Shown: piece by piece, positions 47,437 through 57,690 of the stretch
How positions within the stretch are numbered: the stretch's first letter is position 1
How the letters are laid out: every line of letters begins with the position of its first letter
Source: Leguminivora glycinivorella
Taxonomy: Eukaryota > Arthropoda > Insecta > Lepidoptera > Tortricidae
Assembly: GCF_023078275.1 (NCBI RefSeq)
Contig: NC_062990.1
Location: 6,401,549-6,465,548 of the forward strand
Direction of reading: 5' to 3'
DNA length: 64,000 bases
Made by a program: the position numbers and the translations under genes
The notes under the pieces: model-generated
Seen by the model: the letters and a program-made list of their open reading frames with translations, nothing else
Told to the model about the DNA's origin: nothing
Databases searched by the model: none

Positions 47437-47619
47437 GTTCATACTATACCCACTGAACATGTACAATAACAGCGCCCTCTTGACAATAGTGTTATACGTG
47501 TGTTTGGTTTACACGGGGGGCAAGAACCATACCGTTCTGCCCTAGGGGTGGACAGAGGGCGCTACGAGTCCTTGTATAGATTACTCATATGAGAGATAAT
47601 TTCGACCTCGACAGCTGTG

Positions 47620-47697
47620 ACCTGGGTGGCCGAGCGGATTAAGAGGCATTTCCCGCGATTGGAAAGTACGCTGGTTCGATTCCAGCCTCAGGCACCA
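47620..47697 (+). repeat. tRNA-Ser-like SINE head or tRNA pseudogene
   Basis: The D-arm GGCCGAGCGGATTAAGAGGC, anticodon stem TTTCC/GGAAA and T-arm GCTGGTTCGATTCCAGC fold. The anticodon position reads CGA. Position 33 is G instead of T, the long variable arm expected of tRNA-Ser is missing, the first acceptor pair is A-C, and CCA is encoded in the DNA at 47695-47697. Not a working tRNA. The downstream text GAGGACTTGGTCACTTTTTC recurs in insect dispersed repeats. Confidence 0.55.
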
Positions 47698-47818
47698 GAG
47701 GACTTGGTCACTTTTTCTTTCATATGTGTAATTTATTTCGGTTTTAATAGTGTTATATTTTTAGTCAGGCTGTATTTTTGAACTAGGATGAGATCTGTGA
47801 TACTGGAAACATTTCTTC

Positions 47819-47908
47819 AATGGAAAAATTTCAAGATGGCGCCTGTTATGTATGGGATATCGGTCCTACATCCGATATCGGATCGGATAATGTGGAAACG
47901 CACTTACG
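47819..47908. mobile_element. Half MITE of the 'cacattatccgatccgat' family
   Basis: Only the right inverted end (ATCCGATATCGGATCGG then GATAATGTGGAAACGCAC) and part of the core (TCAAGATGGCGCCTG) are present. Confidence 0.65.
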
Positions 47909-48425
47909 CATACTATGTTCTTAAATAAAATAGGTATGCAATTGTGTGCAATAAATTAAAACACATTATGGCAGTTTGAAAATATAATATCATATCTTAC
48001 ATAGGTACATATAAATTATACAATCAAATGATGTTTTCTAAAGTTTTATAAAACCTAACATTGATTGGCACAACTGAAGTATACAAATGTATCTAAAAAT
48101 ACCGTAATATTGGTAGGTTATGAATATCTTTAAACTTTGTCAATAGAAAAGGCGCGATTTTCAAAATTATCTTCGAAGTTATTATTTTCACACTTAACGA
48201 CTATTTGCTGCCTTTTTCCATTGACACAGAGTAAATATTAAATGTTTGTTTTAAATTTACTATTGAAACAGGAATAATTTTTGATACAAAACCAACTACT
48301 TACATCTAAGCTTCTGTATGAAAATAAAAAAATATTTTGTTTTCAGTGGCAGTTATAAATGCGATCGTTCTTACCTTGCCACCAAACTATGGCCCAAAAA
48401 CCTAAACCAGGTTATAATATTTTGG
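47909..48425. other. Intergenic, nothing recognised
   Basis: AT-rich, with no gene seen. Confidence 0.4.
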
Positions 48426-48636
48426 TAAGGTACAGCGGGGCAAATCTCGACTGGGGGCAATTGTAACTCATCCATTTTTTCCATTATTACACTATGATGT
48501 TGAGTTCTACATGTATCCACTAAACACGCCTACCATATAATATATAACCGGTGGAACACGCTTACCATATAAAACATGGAAAAAATGGACCAGTTACATT
48601 TGCCCCCGAGTCGAGATTTGCCCCGCTGTACCTTAT
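48426..48636. mobile_element. MITE with 'GGTACAGCGGGGCAAATC' ends
   Basis: TAAGGTACAGCGGGGCAAAT and its inverse bound about 210 bp, and the inner parts of the arms remain complementary (GGGGGCAA / TTGCCCCC). Probably a TA-target MITE. Confidence 0.75.
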
Positions 48637-48760
48637 AAAAATCTAATCACTGGCCTCTAAGTAACCCAAAGTGTATGTAATTCAGTACCTACAAATTTCT
48701 AAACCAGTAAGTAAGGGCTATAGTTTAGTGAAAGGTACCTTCGGCTTAGAATTGATCCTC

Positions 48761-49654
48761 TTAAATTGTGGCCATGAAATAGTCGTCAGCAGGACAAGGA
48801 TCACTGCTCACTATCGGCTTGTATCTATATATCTTCCCTTTAGTCCCAACAATTATGTTATTCTTCGCATCATAAGCAATTCCAGTAATCTTGAACCCGA
48901 GTTGTCCAATTTTCACCGGCAACATGCTTTTCGTTGTCAATTTAAACAGAGACCCTTTTACAGCCACAACTGCTTCATCTAAATGGTTCAACCTCAGTAT
49001 GTATTTCAATTCTCTAGAAAAACCTTTGTATTGTATAGGCTCATAGTAATCAGTCGCGAAAAAGTAGATTCTTCCATCGATGAATTCGTAAAAAGCATTG
49101 GCTTGAGAGTCTAACAGAAAGCTGTACGCTTTCATGACCCTCTCATACCTTCTTACTGCATATGATCCGTTTACGAATTTGAATATCTCATGATTAGGTC
49201 CAGTCGATATATACATTTGATTGTCAGTTTTATCTATAAATATGGAACGGATGTCATCATCGCCGATCGGTCTTTCTGCTGCAACTATATCTCTGGAAGC
49301 ATCGAATGTAACCAATCCTTGATTTGTTCCAAAGTAGATGACGTTGCTTGGGACATCTACAGCGATACATTGTCCTATCATATCATCTCCTATAGGTATT
49401 TCTTTTATACCTAAAGCGCCGTGTTTAAGTAGATGTATACCTCGTGTGTAATTCCTTTTATGTAGAACAAAAAAAATGTTATCATTTCTTGGATCAACGA
49501 CGATGCCTGTGGGGTAGCCGTCAATGGAAGCTATGAGTTGTCTCTTGTAGTATTCGTTCCCGATTTTGATCCGGTCACATTTTTGAGCGCCTGTGTTCGT
49601 GAAGAGGGCAAATATGGGCAGGACAGTGAAGAAGCTGTCCTTTAGTAAACGCAT
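48761..49654 (-). CDS. Secreted ommochrome-binding-protein-like protein (third family member)
   Basis: A single 297-residue frame with a signal peptide at about residues 1-23 (basic start, hydrophobic FFTVLPIFALF, cleavage near NTGAQ). Propeller-like blades follow: DGYPTGIVVDPRNDNIFFVL (45-64), VIYFGTNQGLVTFD (105-118), QMYISTGPNHEIFKF (146-160), GSLFKLT (234-240) and NNIIVGTKGKIYRYKP (265-280). Cys26 and Cys287 near the ends could form a disulphide that closes the propeller (inference). The shared [IV]Y-x-G-x-x-x-G-[IL] motif and length tie it to the gene at 11884 and the fragment at 63614, though sequence has diverged greatly. Likely an extracellular hemolymph protein; pigment binding is only suggested by family. 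A splice-acceptor-like site lies 7 bases before the ATG. Confidence 0.75.
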   Translation of the reverse strand: MRLLKDSFFTVLPIFALFTNTGAQKCDRIKIGNEYYKRQLIASIDGYPTGIVVDPRNDNIFFVLHKRNYTRGIHLLKHGALGIKEIPIGDDMIGQCIAVDVPSNVIYFGTNQGLVTFDASRDIVAAERPIGDDDIRSIFIDKTDNQMYISTGPNHEIFKFVNGSYAVRRYERVMKAYSFLLDSQANAFYEFIDGRIYFFATDYYEPIQYKGFSRELKYILRLNHLDEAVVAVKGSLFKLTTKSMLPVKIGQLGFKITGIAYDAKNNIIVGTKGKIYRYKPIVSSDPCPADDYFMATI

Positions 49655-49661
49655 GGTGATT

Positions 49662-49663
49662 CT
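49662..49663 (-). promoter_or_regulatory. Likely 3' splice site of a leader intron
   Basis: TTTTGTTTCCAG on the minus strand ends 7 bases before the start codon of the 48761-49654 gene, with an A-rich stretch upstream for a branch site. It implies an untranslated first exon further to the right. Confidence 0.5.
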
Positions 49664-50274
49664 GGAAACAAAATATGAGTACTTAAAAATATATCAGCAA
49701 GTATGAAAGTCGCTAGAAATAAGGAAAGTACTAAGGTGACGGAGAGATTGAATATTACAAAAAAATTACAAGCTACTAATAGTACTAATGCCTGTTTGAG
49801 TGTGAGTTATGTTTTGATGAATAAGCTATGTTCGTGTTATTATGTCAGGCGTTATAAATCATTCCTTTCAGTTTGGCCTATCGAACTCTGAACTATCAAC
49901 TATGAACTATGAACTATTAATAATAGCGAATTTGGTATAGCCATTCCGTTTTCATTTTACCTACCAAATACCACTTCAATTTGTTCTTTACGAATGTTAT
50001 CACTATCAGCAATAAGGTTAATGTACTAATTTCTTAATAATTTAGTATTTTTTGTCATCTTTGCAGCAAATGATTATTTCTTTTCTGTGGGGTTGGAATT
50101 GACTTTATTCACAGTATAAAACCAGTAATAACTCTTCTTACAAACTTCACGCCGCGCGGTGTGTCCCCCTCCCTCCCCTCGCATGCGGCGAAAACATGCG
50201 AAACTGGTGATTATTGGGCTGGACAGTCGGGGCCGCGTTTGCGCGCTGTGTTGACGTGTTGAGTTCGGGAGAAA
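49664..50274. promoter_or_regulatory. Divergent upstream region, OBP-like gene (-) and THAP exon (+)
   Basis: About 0.6 kb separates the two divergent reading frames. The part next to the THAP exon (50150-50275) is unusually CpG-rich for this window and could be its promoter or leader. The AT-rich part may hold the leader exon and intron of the OBP-like gene. No precise element located. Confidence 0.35.
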
Positions 50275-50384
50275 ATGACGTCAGCACCGAAGACATATTT
50301 TCGTTACTGTAGTGTTTATGGGTGTATGGAAAGTTCTCAAAATGCGGAAATGTCATTCTTTAGAATTCCTAGACACCCAGAAAA
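50275..50384 (+). CDS. First coding exon of a THAP-domain protein
   Basis: The ATG at 50275 opens a 36-codon exon starting MTSAPKTYFRYCSVYGC, continuing with FFRIPRHPEK, and ending in codon phase 2 at a donor GTAAGT (50385-50390). The C-x4-C pair (Cys12, Cys17) followed by an [FS]FR[IF]P block is the N-terminal half of a THAP zinc finger, a DNA-binding domain of transposase-derived and regulatory proteins. The second half (a Cys-x2-His pair and the AVPTIF-type end) must lie in a later exon, which I could not find. The CpG-rich upstream supports a real promoter. It could also be part of a domesticated P-element-like gene. Confidence 0.6.
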
Positions 50385-51711
50385 GTAAGTGGTTGTTATA
50401 TATTTGCAGTGTTAGGTACATTATTGCTTACGTAAATGGCGTAAAAGTGAGATTTAAAGCTAGAATGACACATTAAAATCAATAAGGATTTATCTGTAAC
50501 GACATTTAGGTAGATGCTGCGATCTATCTAGCTCGAAAGTTTGGTACCTACTTAAATATTGTGCAAACATCTATTCAAACATTTTATGTAAATATGATTT
50601 CGTCAGTATTTAAGAAACAAATACGTACTTGAATCTTTATTAGATAAAAAGGTAGAAAGAGCGTTGGTACTAGCATAGCGCCATACACAGTTACTAATAC
50701 GAGTAGGACAGTAGGTACCTACGTTTCTAGTTCAAACGAATCTTTTTTTTTATTGTGATGGATTGGGTGTATTCTAGAGAAAACATATAAAATGAACACT
50801 TAAATTAACGCTTTTGCAATTATTGTTACACAATCTACTATTGCGCGTATGAGAGTAATATATTTATAATGATTTTTTGTGTCTTCAATACTGACTAATG
50901 TGGTGTCATGACGTGGTATTGTTATACTAAAACCTACTTACAGTTAATAGTACCTATTAGATTTACAACAACTTACATTGTACGAAGTCGATTATAGTAA
51001 CGTTGTACATGTACAACCCTGCGTGACCTTGCGCAGTAGTAACGACCGCGCCGCCGCTGCCGGAGATTAACTACTGATATATCCTTATACTGTGCTTTAT
51101 TATAGCTTGTGTGGCTCGGGCACATGGCTTGTCATGTGGTCGTGTTTGCCGATCCCGTATTGGCTTACAAGGCCATGAACAGCGCTGCGGCTCTACTACC
51201 AATATACTATTTTAATAGTTTTTAATATAATCTAAGGCCAATGACGATGATATTCAGAGGTCAGTATTATTCCTAAGAATACGAATGATTCACAAAATTC
51301 GACGTGAGTGTGAAGGGAAAAATAACGCCTGTAATATTATATACAGCAATTTGCAGATAAAACTTTTTGAATTCGATTATTGTAGGTTTTAGAAGATTTA
51401 GAACTTGTTTAGAACACTTGCCAAAGGACATGAAATCGGCTCTGAATACTTTTTACAACACCAAGAGGTTCGTTTGGTCCTTCAAAAGCGGAATAGAATA
51501 GAATAGAATCAATTGACGGATTTAGGTGACAAAATTCGTTTTTCACTCGGTGGCAAAATTTCTTTAACCTACGTGGCTTGAAATCATCGCAACACTCAAT
51601 TATCAAGACGATATCGTCCTTAGAATGATAGTCAGTGAGCCTCTTAAGATAATAAGATAAGATAATTAAGAGAGACTGTAAAGTCAAATAACCTGACAAC
51701 AAAATTAAAAT
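50385..51711. other. Probable intron or intergenic DNA
   Basis: No clear second THAP exon. A 97-codon minus frame (51409-51702) has no recognisable domain. A GC-richer patch near 51040-51180 is unexplained. Confidence 0.35.
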
Positions 51712-51930
51712 TTTGAAAAAACCCCCGACCGCGACATAGTAGACCGATTTTCATGAAACATGGCTAAGAACACTCCCGACTAACTCAGCTTTCAGACAAA
51801 AAAAAACTAAATCTAAATCGGTTCATCCGTTCGGGAGCTACGATGCTACAGACAGATACACACACAGACAGACAAACAGACGCGTCAAACTTATCAAACA
51901 AAAGTCGCTTTTGCGTCGGGTGTTAAAAAA
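51712..51930 (-). repeat. 'TTAACCCCCGACGC' repeat (copy 2 of 4)
   Basis: Inverted copy with CAGACAGA-type microsatellite; the end reads TTGCGTCGGGTGTTAA. Confidence 0.75.
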
Positions 51931-52084
51931 AGCGATGATATGACAAGTAGGGGTATACTTACGAAGGAAAATATGGTGATGGTGCGGGATTCAACCGTTT
52001 TCATCAATCTAGCTGGGTGTCTGTAAGCAGAATAATAAGTTAACCCTTTATAAGGCACTGGCACATCTCGAACAGTGGCGATCA

Positions 52085-52288
52085 AACATATGAAAGAGGC
52101 GCGTTCCTAGCACACAGTCTAAGCTCGTGTAGGTGAACGCGTACTATGCTTGTGTCAGTGAGATATTGTCAGGTCGACTGTTCGCGTATTTGACAGGCGG
52201 TAACTGTGAGGTAACCGAGCGGGGGTGGACGGCACCTACAGCAGGGAGCGGGAGTGGCCATACTGTACGATAGTACTCTTTATTATAC
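52085..52288 (-). repeat. Dispersed ~200-bp repeat (copy 2 of 3)
   Basis: Inverted relative to 45177-45395. It has an extra ~20-base insertion near 52230 compared with 57502-57690. Confidence 0.75.
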
Positions 52289-52392
52289 GGCAACATAAGT
52301 TCAGAAAAACTCATTGGTAAGAGCCGGGTTCGAACCCGCGACCTCCGGATCGAAAGTCGCACGCTCTTACCGCTAGGCCACCAGCGCTTTTC
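52287..52392 (-). mobile_element. tRNA-derived lepidopteran SINE fragment
   Basis: On the minus strand GCGCTGGTGGCCTAGCGGTA (box A) and GGTTCGAACCC (box B) are followed by TACCAATGAGTTTTTCTG, the start of the body of a widespread lepidopteran SINE. The body is cut after about 40 bases by the 52085 repeat. Confidence 0.7.
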
Positions 52393-52746
52393 ACCTCGGC
52401 TACACAGTGTCTAAATCTAATACAGGCGCATCTCTTAACGGTTTTTGAAAAAAAAAATGTCAGCAGAAATGTACTGTACTTGTAAACATGGTTGCGATGA
52501 TGATTAGTGACATTATGTACAGTCAACCAATTGGAACCCTAGGCCACTGTAGAACTATGTCATAGTGACGTTATAAATCAGATTGTAAGAAATCCACAGA
52601 TGTCATATATACCATAGATCAAGCAAACGTATCTACTTAGCGTGTCAATTGAACTCAGTGAAATCCACTGAGTTGTCCGTCTTTACTCGCAGCTTGCAGC
52701 TTTCGGGCGTCAATTTTTGTAAGTTGAAGTCAACCAAAACATAAAT
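52393..52746. other. Intergenic, nothing recognised
   Basis: No gene or known repeat. Confidence 0.4.
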
Positions 52747-53120
52747 AACAAAAAATAAAACCGCCTTTAAAAATAAGCGCGTTACAAAACAAGGAGAAAC
52801 TAAAAAGCAAAAAATAATAAACCTTTGAATTCAGATTTCTTATCGTATTGCAATAATCTAAACATCCAAATTATAAACAAATCAATTATTTTTGTAGTCG
52901 GTACCAGACCTGTTCGTCGCCTTGCTATTGCCTGTTTGCCCCACCCAACCATACACAGGCTGGTACCGACTCCAAAAATAATTGATTTGTTTATAATTTG
53001 GATGTTTAGATTATTGCAATACGATAAGAAATCTGAATTCAAAGGTTTATTATTTTTTGCTTTTTAGTTTCTCCTTGTTTTGTAACGCGCTTATTTTTGA
53101 AGGCGGTTTTATTTTTTGTT
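52747..53120. mobile_element. Near-perfect 164-bp-arm foldback element
   Basis: The left arm 52747-52910 and right arm 52957-53120 are almost exact inverse copies (start AACAAAAAATAAAACCGCCT), around a 47-base loop. The inner ends are GTCGGTACCAG and its inverse. Such a young hairpin should extrude readily. Confidence 0.85.
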
Positions 53121-53205
53121 AAAAAGTTTATTTATTTGTTGATTTTTAGTGGTTCCTATTGTTATTATATGTATCAGTCCGAATATATGCACACTAGTGA
53201 AAGAA

Positions 53206-53560
53206 TTATCCTTTAACTCCTAACCATTGAGGAGTTGACCTTCCATCATCAGCTCAGCTACATAAAATTATTACCATGAGGCGTAAATACTGGTGTACCT
53301 TTGAAAAATACACTAAAAACATTACATGTGCCTATAACATTTGAAGAGTTCCCTCGATTTCTCCAGGATCCCATCATCAGACCCCGACTTGGTGCCAATG
53401 GGACCATCTCGGGGTTATACCCGTACGATCAAAAAAAAATTTTTGAAAATCGGTCCACAATTCTTGGAGATATCGAGTAACATACATACAAAAAAATAAA
53501 AAAAAAAACATTCAGTCGAATTGAGAACCTCCTCCTTTTTTGAAGTCGGTTAAAAATGCC
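53206..53560 (+). repeat. Dispersed repeat ending CTTTTTTGAAGTCGGTTAAA
   Basis: Contains GGATCCCATCATCAGACCCC, GGGACCATCTCGGGGTTATA and ATTGAGAACCTCCTCC, a text I recognise from many lepidopteran intergenic regions. Non-coding. Confidence 0.6.
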
Positions 53561-53810
53561 TCGTTACGTGATATTCAATTGCAATAACACAAAAATTATG
53601 AACAATCAAGAGCCTGAGACATATTTAAAATTACAGGCAAGAATCAACTTCAGTACAAAATTTGATACGCTCGGCCCCTATACAAATATATGAATTTGTT
53701 TCTTCTATCTAAATTAAGTTCTGTGAAGAAATCTCTTACTGCTTGTCATTTTGACATGGTTTTAGAGTGGCCTAGGGTTCCAATTTGTTGATTGTACATA
53801 AGCGATATGA

Positions 53811-53825
53811 TCTTTTAAGGCCCCC
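53811..53825. repeat. Target-site duplication of the R1-clade LINE (left)
   Basis: TCTTTTAAGGCCCCC, repeated exactly at 56045-56059. Confidence 0.85.
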
Positions 53826-56044
53826 TTTTTTTTTTTTTTTTTTTTTTTGCGTTGGAAAAATACTTTATGTATACCCACACACCTGGGGGAGGTTGTGCGG
53901 GTTATGTGGGACTCGGCAAGAGGCGCCGCTACCCACTAAAAAACCAACGGTATGCCTGCGCGCCGCCAATGGAGCGTGGCCACGGGAACTCTTGAGTACG
54001 CAACCGTGACCACGCCGGCGCCGCCCGCCCCTACCACTTGCAGCGGGCCCTTCTCTGTGAGGGCTAGAGAGGAACCTCTACCCCTGCCTCCTCAAACGGC
54101 GTGTGGGCTACACGCGCGCCTCCTCTGTGCGGCCTTTGTAATGGACAGTGACGCCCCCGCGCCACTGCCCAGACTTCACTAGGTGGGGGGGAGGAGGTGG
54201 GCATAAGCTCTTCTCCGGGCCCCTGTGCGCTTACGGCGGATAGGGTGCGAAGCTGGGTCTGCCTCCCTTTCCCTTTCCGCCGCCTCCTTCTGCGACATTA
54301 CATCCTCGCAGAAGAAGAGGACCGATTTCCACGACCTCTCGTTGGCGACCATAGCCTTTACCACGGCCGGCAGGGAGAGGTCGTCTCCCACCACTGCCAC
54401 GAGGTCCCGGCGCTGCCCCGCCCAGGCAGGGCATTCCTCCAGAGTATGCTGCGCTGTGTCCTCGTCGCATCTGCACTGATGGCACTCGGCTGTCACCTCC
54501 CGTCTTGCGAACCGGTGCAGGTAGCTACCGAAGCAGCCATGACCCGTAAGCACCTGCACCAGCCGGAAGGTTAATGAGCCCCATTCTCTCTCCAGCCAGT
54601 CTTGTAAGACCGGCCGGATTGCCTCGACAGTCCTGTGTCCTTCCTCTCGTTCAGCCAGTTGTTCCTCCCATTGGAGAACTATGGACTGCTGGACGAGGAG
54701 CTTCTGTGCCTCTACTTCTCTGGGCGCAGGATGGTACTCCTGGAGCCGGAGGTCCCTACGCCACTCATACAGAGACGCTTGGGCCTCCGCCTTCAGGTTC
54801 CAAGGAGGCGTTCCCGCTAGTAAGCACGCCGCATCGTATGAGGTGGTGCGATACCCGCGTACGACGCTGATCGCCATCGCCCTCTGAGCCCTCTTCAGCA
54901 GGGCGACATTTCGGGCCGCCAGGTTCTCCGCCCAGATCGGTGCCCCGTACAAGGCCATCGATTGCACCACCCCCATATAAAGACGGCGGCTCGCAACCTC
55001 CGGCCCACCAATGTTGGGCATCAGTCGCTTCAGTGCGGCCGATGCTGCCATGAGTCGGGGGGTCAGGCGGACAAAGTGCTCGCGGAAGTTCCAGCGGGAG
55101 TCAAGGACAAGTCCAAGATATTTCATGTTGGACTTGACCTCGATTCGAGTGCCACCAACAACGATGCTGGCTTCAGCAGGCGGCGCCTTCCGGGCTGTGT
55201 GGAAGCAGAGTGCCTCAGACTTGTGCAACGCCACCTCGAGACCCAGCATCGCTATGCGCCTCACCACCTGTGCTACCGTCACGGTGGCAAGGCGTGCTGC
55301 TTCCCGGTACGAGGTTCCCCGGGATGTGACCAGCGTGTCGTCTGCGTAGCAAGTCACATTTGATCCCGGTAGAAGCTCCCCCGCAGGACCCAGTCGTACC
55401 CGATGTTCCACAGAAGCGGCCCTAAGACCGAGCCCTGTGGAACACCGCACGATGTCTCCCACCTTGTCAGCCCGCCGCCCCGGACTGGGTACTCCACACA
55501 CCGCTCCGAAAGGTAGGACCCGACTATTTGGCACAAATAGGGGGGCACTTTGTGGTGTTTCAGTGCTTCCCTAATACACGACCACGGTAGAGTGTTAAAG
55601 GCATTGGCGATATCCAAGGACACCGCCAAGAGAACCCCACCGTGGCCGACCGCCTCCTCTGAGAGTGCTTTGATTCGCGCGACCGCATCTACTGTCGACC
55701 TGCCCTCTCGGAATCCAAACTGGTGTTCGGACAAATCGGGTCCCACTCCCCGGAGGTGCTCGACGAGGCGACAGCAGATGATACGCTCGAAGAGCTTGTC
55801 AGCCTCGTCGAGCAACACGATCGGACGGTAGGCTGATGGAGAATCCGCGGGTCGCCCGTCTTTTTTCAGGAGGACGAGCCGGCCGGTTTTCCAGATGGTC
55901 GGAAATCGGCCGGACTGTAGACAGGCGTCCAGTAGTCCTCGAAATCTCTCCCCCAGGGCCCGCAGCGCCAGAGCCAGGACACGTCCTGGGATCCCATCTG
56001 GACCCGGTGCCGTGTTTTTGGCTTTCAGCTTAAACACGGCTGCG
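53826..56044 (-). mobile_element. 5'-truncated R1-clade non-LTR retrotransposon
   Basis: A 25-base poly(A) tail (T-run 53826-53850), ~330-base 3' untranslated region, the C-terminal two thirds of ORF2, and an abrupt 5' end. Flanked by a perfect 15-bp target duplication. The 5' truncation plus tail and duplication are the signature of target-primed reverse transcription. GC content is far above the surrounding DNA. ORF1 and the endonuclease are missing, so it cannot move itself. Confidence 0.85.
54179..56044 (-). pseudogene. Reverse transcriptase (ORF2) of the R1-clade LINE, frameshifted
   Basis: From the 5' end: APGPDGIPG, AYRPIVLLDEADKLFERI, QFGFREGRSTVDA, catalytic SLDIANAFNTLPW, CGVPQGSVLGPLLWN, then the frame shifts in a C-run at 55378-55382. 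The next frame continues with the second catalytic motif CYADDTLV, a thumb region (SNMKYLGLVLDSRW), an RNA-binding end with a CCHC-type knuckle (C-HQC-x8-H-x4-C), and stops at 54179. One base restores the frame, so decay is recent. The fragment enters ORF2 only just before the first reverse-transcriptase motif. R1-type lepidopteran elements are the closest match by eye. Confidence 0.85.
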
Positions 56045-56210
56045 TCTTTTAAGGCCCCCTTGCACCAACCACTTAACTCAGGGTTAGTGGGCTGTCAACT
56101 CTCAAATCCCATATAAAATGGGTGGGTTAACCCTCCATTTTCGTTCGTACAATTCTAAATTAAAGTTATCCACTTCTTAGTGCGTCTTTTCTTATCACTA
56201 AAATAAACTG
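56045..56210. mobile_element. MITE remnant interrupted by the LINE
   Basis: AAGGCCCCCTTGCACCAACC and GGGTTAGTGG then GGGTTAACCCT resemble the 'GGGGCCCCCTTGCACCA' MITE family. The LINE target duplication lies at its left end, so the LINE appears to have landed in it. The right inverted end is not clear. Confidence 0.4.
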
Positions 56211-56829
56211 TCACGATTTTTGCACATTTTTAAATACATTTCTTATTACAAGCTTTTATCAGGGGTGGGTCACTCCGCGATTCTATCGCCGTGCTACAAG
56301 TACGTGCCGGCGGCCGCGAGTTCGCGGCCTAATCAGGAGTGGCGCGCGCTCTCACGGAACGCACGTTCGCACTTTCTATTGTTATTTTACGTCGGGAGTT
56401 TTTTTTAAGGTTCATATGCGATGTCCGCGTGTAGAATGGCTAACAATGCTAAGTTAAATAGACATCACGAATAAAATATGTACCATAGGACATTCTTACA
56501 CAGATCTACTATTGATTAAATTCCACGGAAAAGTACAATAAGGCTTGTGATGTTGGAACTTAAACCAAAATAATGTATATATACCCAAGACTTAAATATA
56601 TCTAATATAGTATAAAATTTGATCTGAGTAATTAATTCGTTTTAATCCATAGGCAGCCCTATCATCCGACGCTGCGCACGTGCGGCTGGTTTCTTTGTAA
56701 AAATTTTGTAGGCATTTAAAAAGGCGGCATTTCGTGAACATCAAAGCAGTGGGCCTTCTGTACTTGTACTATTATATATTCTGTGCTTTTATTCAACTTG
56801 CCTTGTTAGTGTTAGTGTGCGTCAAAACG
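56211..56829. other. Intergenic, nothing recognised
   Basis: Contains a short GC-rich patch (56280-56400) of unknown nature. No gene. Confidence 0.4.
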
Positions 56830-57080
56830 TAGAAGCTAAATTTGACCCACTTCCCGGTTTCCGATTGAGCTGAAATTTTGCACACATATGTAAATCGCGT
56901 GACAATGCAATATTATGGTATCATGGAGCTGATCTGATGATGGAGCAGAAAGATGGTCATAGTAACTCTGTTATGAATCGTCATATCCCCATCGAGTAAG
57001 GGGTTTTTAGAAACGTCTCGGAGAGCAGTAGATGACTGTTGAAAGAAAGTTAGTCAGCGATAAACTTGTGACAAAAATGA
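56830..57080 (+). repeat. Dispersed repeat related to the tail of units A-D
   Basis: GCTGAAATTTTGCACACATA, GTGACAATGCAATATTATGG and GAGCTGATCTGATGATGGAG. The last two phrases recur in the tails of units A-D (for example inverted at 11495-11530 and forward at 16980-17030), pointing to common ancestry of that segment. Confidence 0.6.
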
Positions 57081-57501
57081 AATTTTGACTTATGTCCTAT
57101 ACTAACCACTGTTAAAAGATTTTCACATTGTTTTACCACCACATTTAACTCTTATCTTTTTGTAAAAAACCTCAGAAAGAAAATAGAAAACTCTTACCTC
57201 TTTCACTCCTAGACCACGACTGTTTCGAGAGCGCTTCCGTGTCGTTTATAAAACATTTGTCCGTCATTCAATGACTGAATTGTTTTATAATAGTGATCTA
57301 ACAGCCACTGAAACATGATACAGGCTGTTTCAACTGAAGAGCTCAGAATTCATTGCCACTACAAAAAAGTTTAGACTCCAAACTTCGTCGCCTGAAGTTA
57401 TTCATAATTACGATTAATGTAAAGTACCTACTTTGTTTATTGAATCAGGCGTTTATTTACAGTTTGATTGGCAAATTAGACCTGAGAGAAGGTATAACCA
57501 C
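57081..57501. other. Intergenic, nothing recognised
   Basis: No gene or known repeat. Confidence 0.4.
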
Positions 57502-57690
57502 ACCTCGGACATGATATGAAAGAGGCGCGTTCCTAGCACACATTCTAAGCTCGTGTAGGTGAACGCGTACCATGCTTGTATGAGTGAAATATGATAGGTC
57601 GACTGTTCGCGTTGTTGACAGGCGGTGACTGTGAGGTAACCGAGAGCGGGAGTGGCCATACTGTACGATAGTACTCTTTATTATACTGAT
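57502..57690 (-). repeat. Dispersed ~200-bp repeat (copy 3 of 3)
   Basis: Near-identical to 52085-52288 in the same orientation (GAAAGAGGCGCGTTCCTAGC; ACGATAGTACTCTTTATTAT). Confidence 0.8.

Noticed and set aside
47620..47697. Functional tRNA gene
   Set aside because: Missing variable arm, no T33, mismatched first acceptor pair, encoded CCA.
50147..50356. 69-codon minus-strand frame
   Set aside because: Antisense to the THAP exon and its CpG-rich leader; no protein features.
54179..56040. Plus-strand frames of 60-133 codons across the LINE
   Set aside because: Shadows of the GC-rich reverse-transcriptase frame on the minus strand.
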